Positions 15,492 to 15,618 of a stretch of 15,618 bases of DNA are shown one piece after another. Made by a program: the position numbers and the translations under genes. Numbering within the stretch: position 1 is the stretch's first letter; every line of letters starts with the position of its first letter. Source of the stretch: Clostridiales bacterium (GTDB lineage Bacteria; Bacillota; Clostridia; Oscillospirales; QAMX01). The notes beneath the pieces were generated by a model. It saw only the letters and a program-made list of their open reading frames with translations. It ran no database searches and was not told the origin of the DNA. The DNA lies in assembly GCA_012514045.1 (NCBI GenBank), contig JAAZBA010000032.1:1-15618 (forward strand), in the 5' to 3' direction.

Positions 15492-15535
15492 TGTAGGATT
15501 ACAATAGAAGTGTTACACTTCGAGTGTAATACTTG
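15492..15535. repeat. Right copy of 44-bp inverted repeat (IS end or shared operator)
   Basis: Reverse complement of 1-44 with a single mismatch. It contains the palindrome TTACACT-TCG-AGTGTAA (read on this strand as TTACACTTCGAGTGTAA) at 15513-15529. Its inner boundary, TGTAGGATTACAATAG, faces murA. If it is an insertion-sequence terminus, the element runs rightwards from 15492 out of the window. The TGTAG start and the position of the following ribosome binding site would suit an IS30-like element, but that is from memory of the family and weakly supported. Confidence 0.9.
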
Positions 15536-15597
15536 AAAAAAGGATAGCAATTGAGAGCCGGATGTGTTACAGTTAAGTTATCACACAAAAAAGCAAC

Positions 15598-15618
15598 AGA
15601 GGAGGCTCCCAATTGCCA
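15598..15618 (+). promoter_or_regulatory. Strong ribosome binding site and possible TTG start of a gene running off the right edge
   Basis: AGAGGAGG at 15598-15605 is a near-perfect Shine-Dalgarno sequence, followed after 7 nt by TTG (15613-15615) and then CCA. A gene starting here or just beyond the window, on the plus strand, is likely; a transposase is a reasonable guess given the repeat 60 nt before it. Only two codons are visible, so no product can be named. Bases 15536-15597 hold nothing else I can identify. Confidence 0.5.

Noticed and set aside
15551..15579. Promoter for the gene leaving the right edge (TTGAGA, 17 bp, TAAGTT)
   Set aside because: The -10 box is poor, so I do not call it despite the good -35 and spacing.
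1..15618. Defence system, toxin-antitoxin, CRISPR or phage module
   Set aside because: All genes with recognisable motifs are metabolic, envelope, transport or RNA-modification genes; the CPBP protease alone is not evidence of defence.

Overview
The window looks like ordinary core chromosome of an anaerobic, low-to-mid GC member of the Clostridia, probably an Oscillospiraceae/Ruminococcaceae relative and possibly uncultured. This is inferred from Gram-positive style genes with strong purine-rich ribosome binding sites, several GTG/TTG starts, TTGACA/TATAAT promoters, the ecfA1-ecfA2-ecfT-truA cluster, and a DUF5711-like gene next to cvpA. I see no rRNA, tRNA, CRISPR array, phage gene or complete mobile element.

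Layout. (1) Bases 1-165 carry a 44-bp repeat and a strong promoter. They drive a tightly packed plus-strand run, lspA - rluD-like pseudouridine synthase - Gfo/Idh/MocA oxidoreductase - cobS - cobC (166-3932). (2) A single minus-strand gene for a lipoprotein cyclophilin (3910-4512) overlaps the end of cobC tail to tail. (3) A 188-bp divergent intergenic region holds one good promoter for each strand. (4) The second plus-strand run (4701-10872) is class I rRNA-type methyltransferase - ecfA1 - ecfA2 - ecfT - truA - DUF5711-like membrane/beta-propeller protein - cvpA. (5) A minus-strand pair follows, M20 amidohydrolase - CPBP membrane protease (12854-10852), with its own promoter; its end overlaps cvpA. 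(6) A second minus-strand pair, murA - secreted stalk-domain protein (15355-12973), ends in a clear rho-independent terminator. (7) The right edge holds the inverted copy of the 44-bp repeat and the start of something transcribed rightwards out of the window.

Function. Much of the content is cell-envelope and RNA maintenance: lipoprotein signal peptidase and a lipoprotein substrate, the first committed step of peptidoglycan synthesis, a secreted wall-type protein, rRNA/tRNA modification enzymes, the energising module of an ECF vitamin/metal importer, and the last steps of cobalamin nucleotide-loop assembly.

The most unusual feature is the pair of inverted 44-bp repeats (43/44 identical) at the two window edges. 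Each sits exactly 30 bp upstream of a TTGACA -35 box, one for the lspA operon and one for murA. Either this is a shared regulatory element or, perhaps more likely, they are the ends of two copies of one insertion sequence. I did not find a convincing new biological system among the genes.
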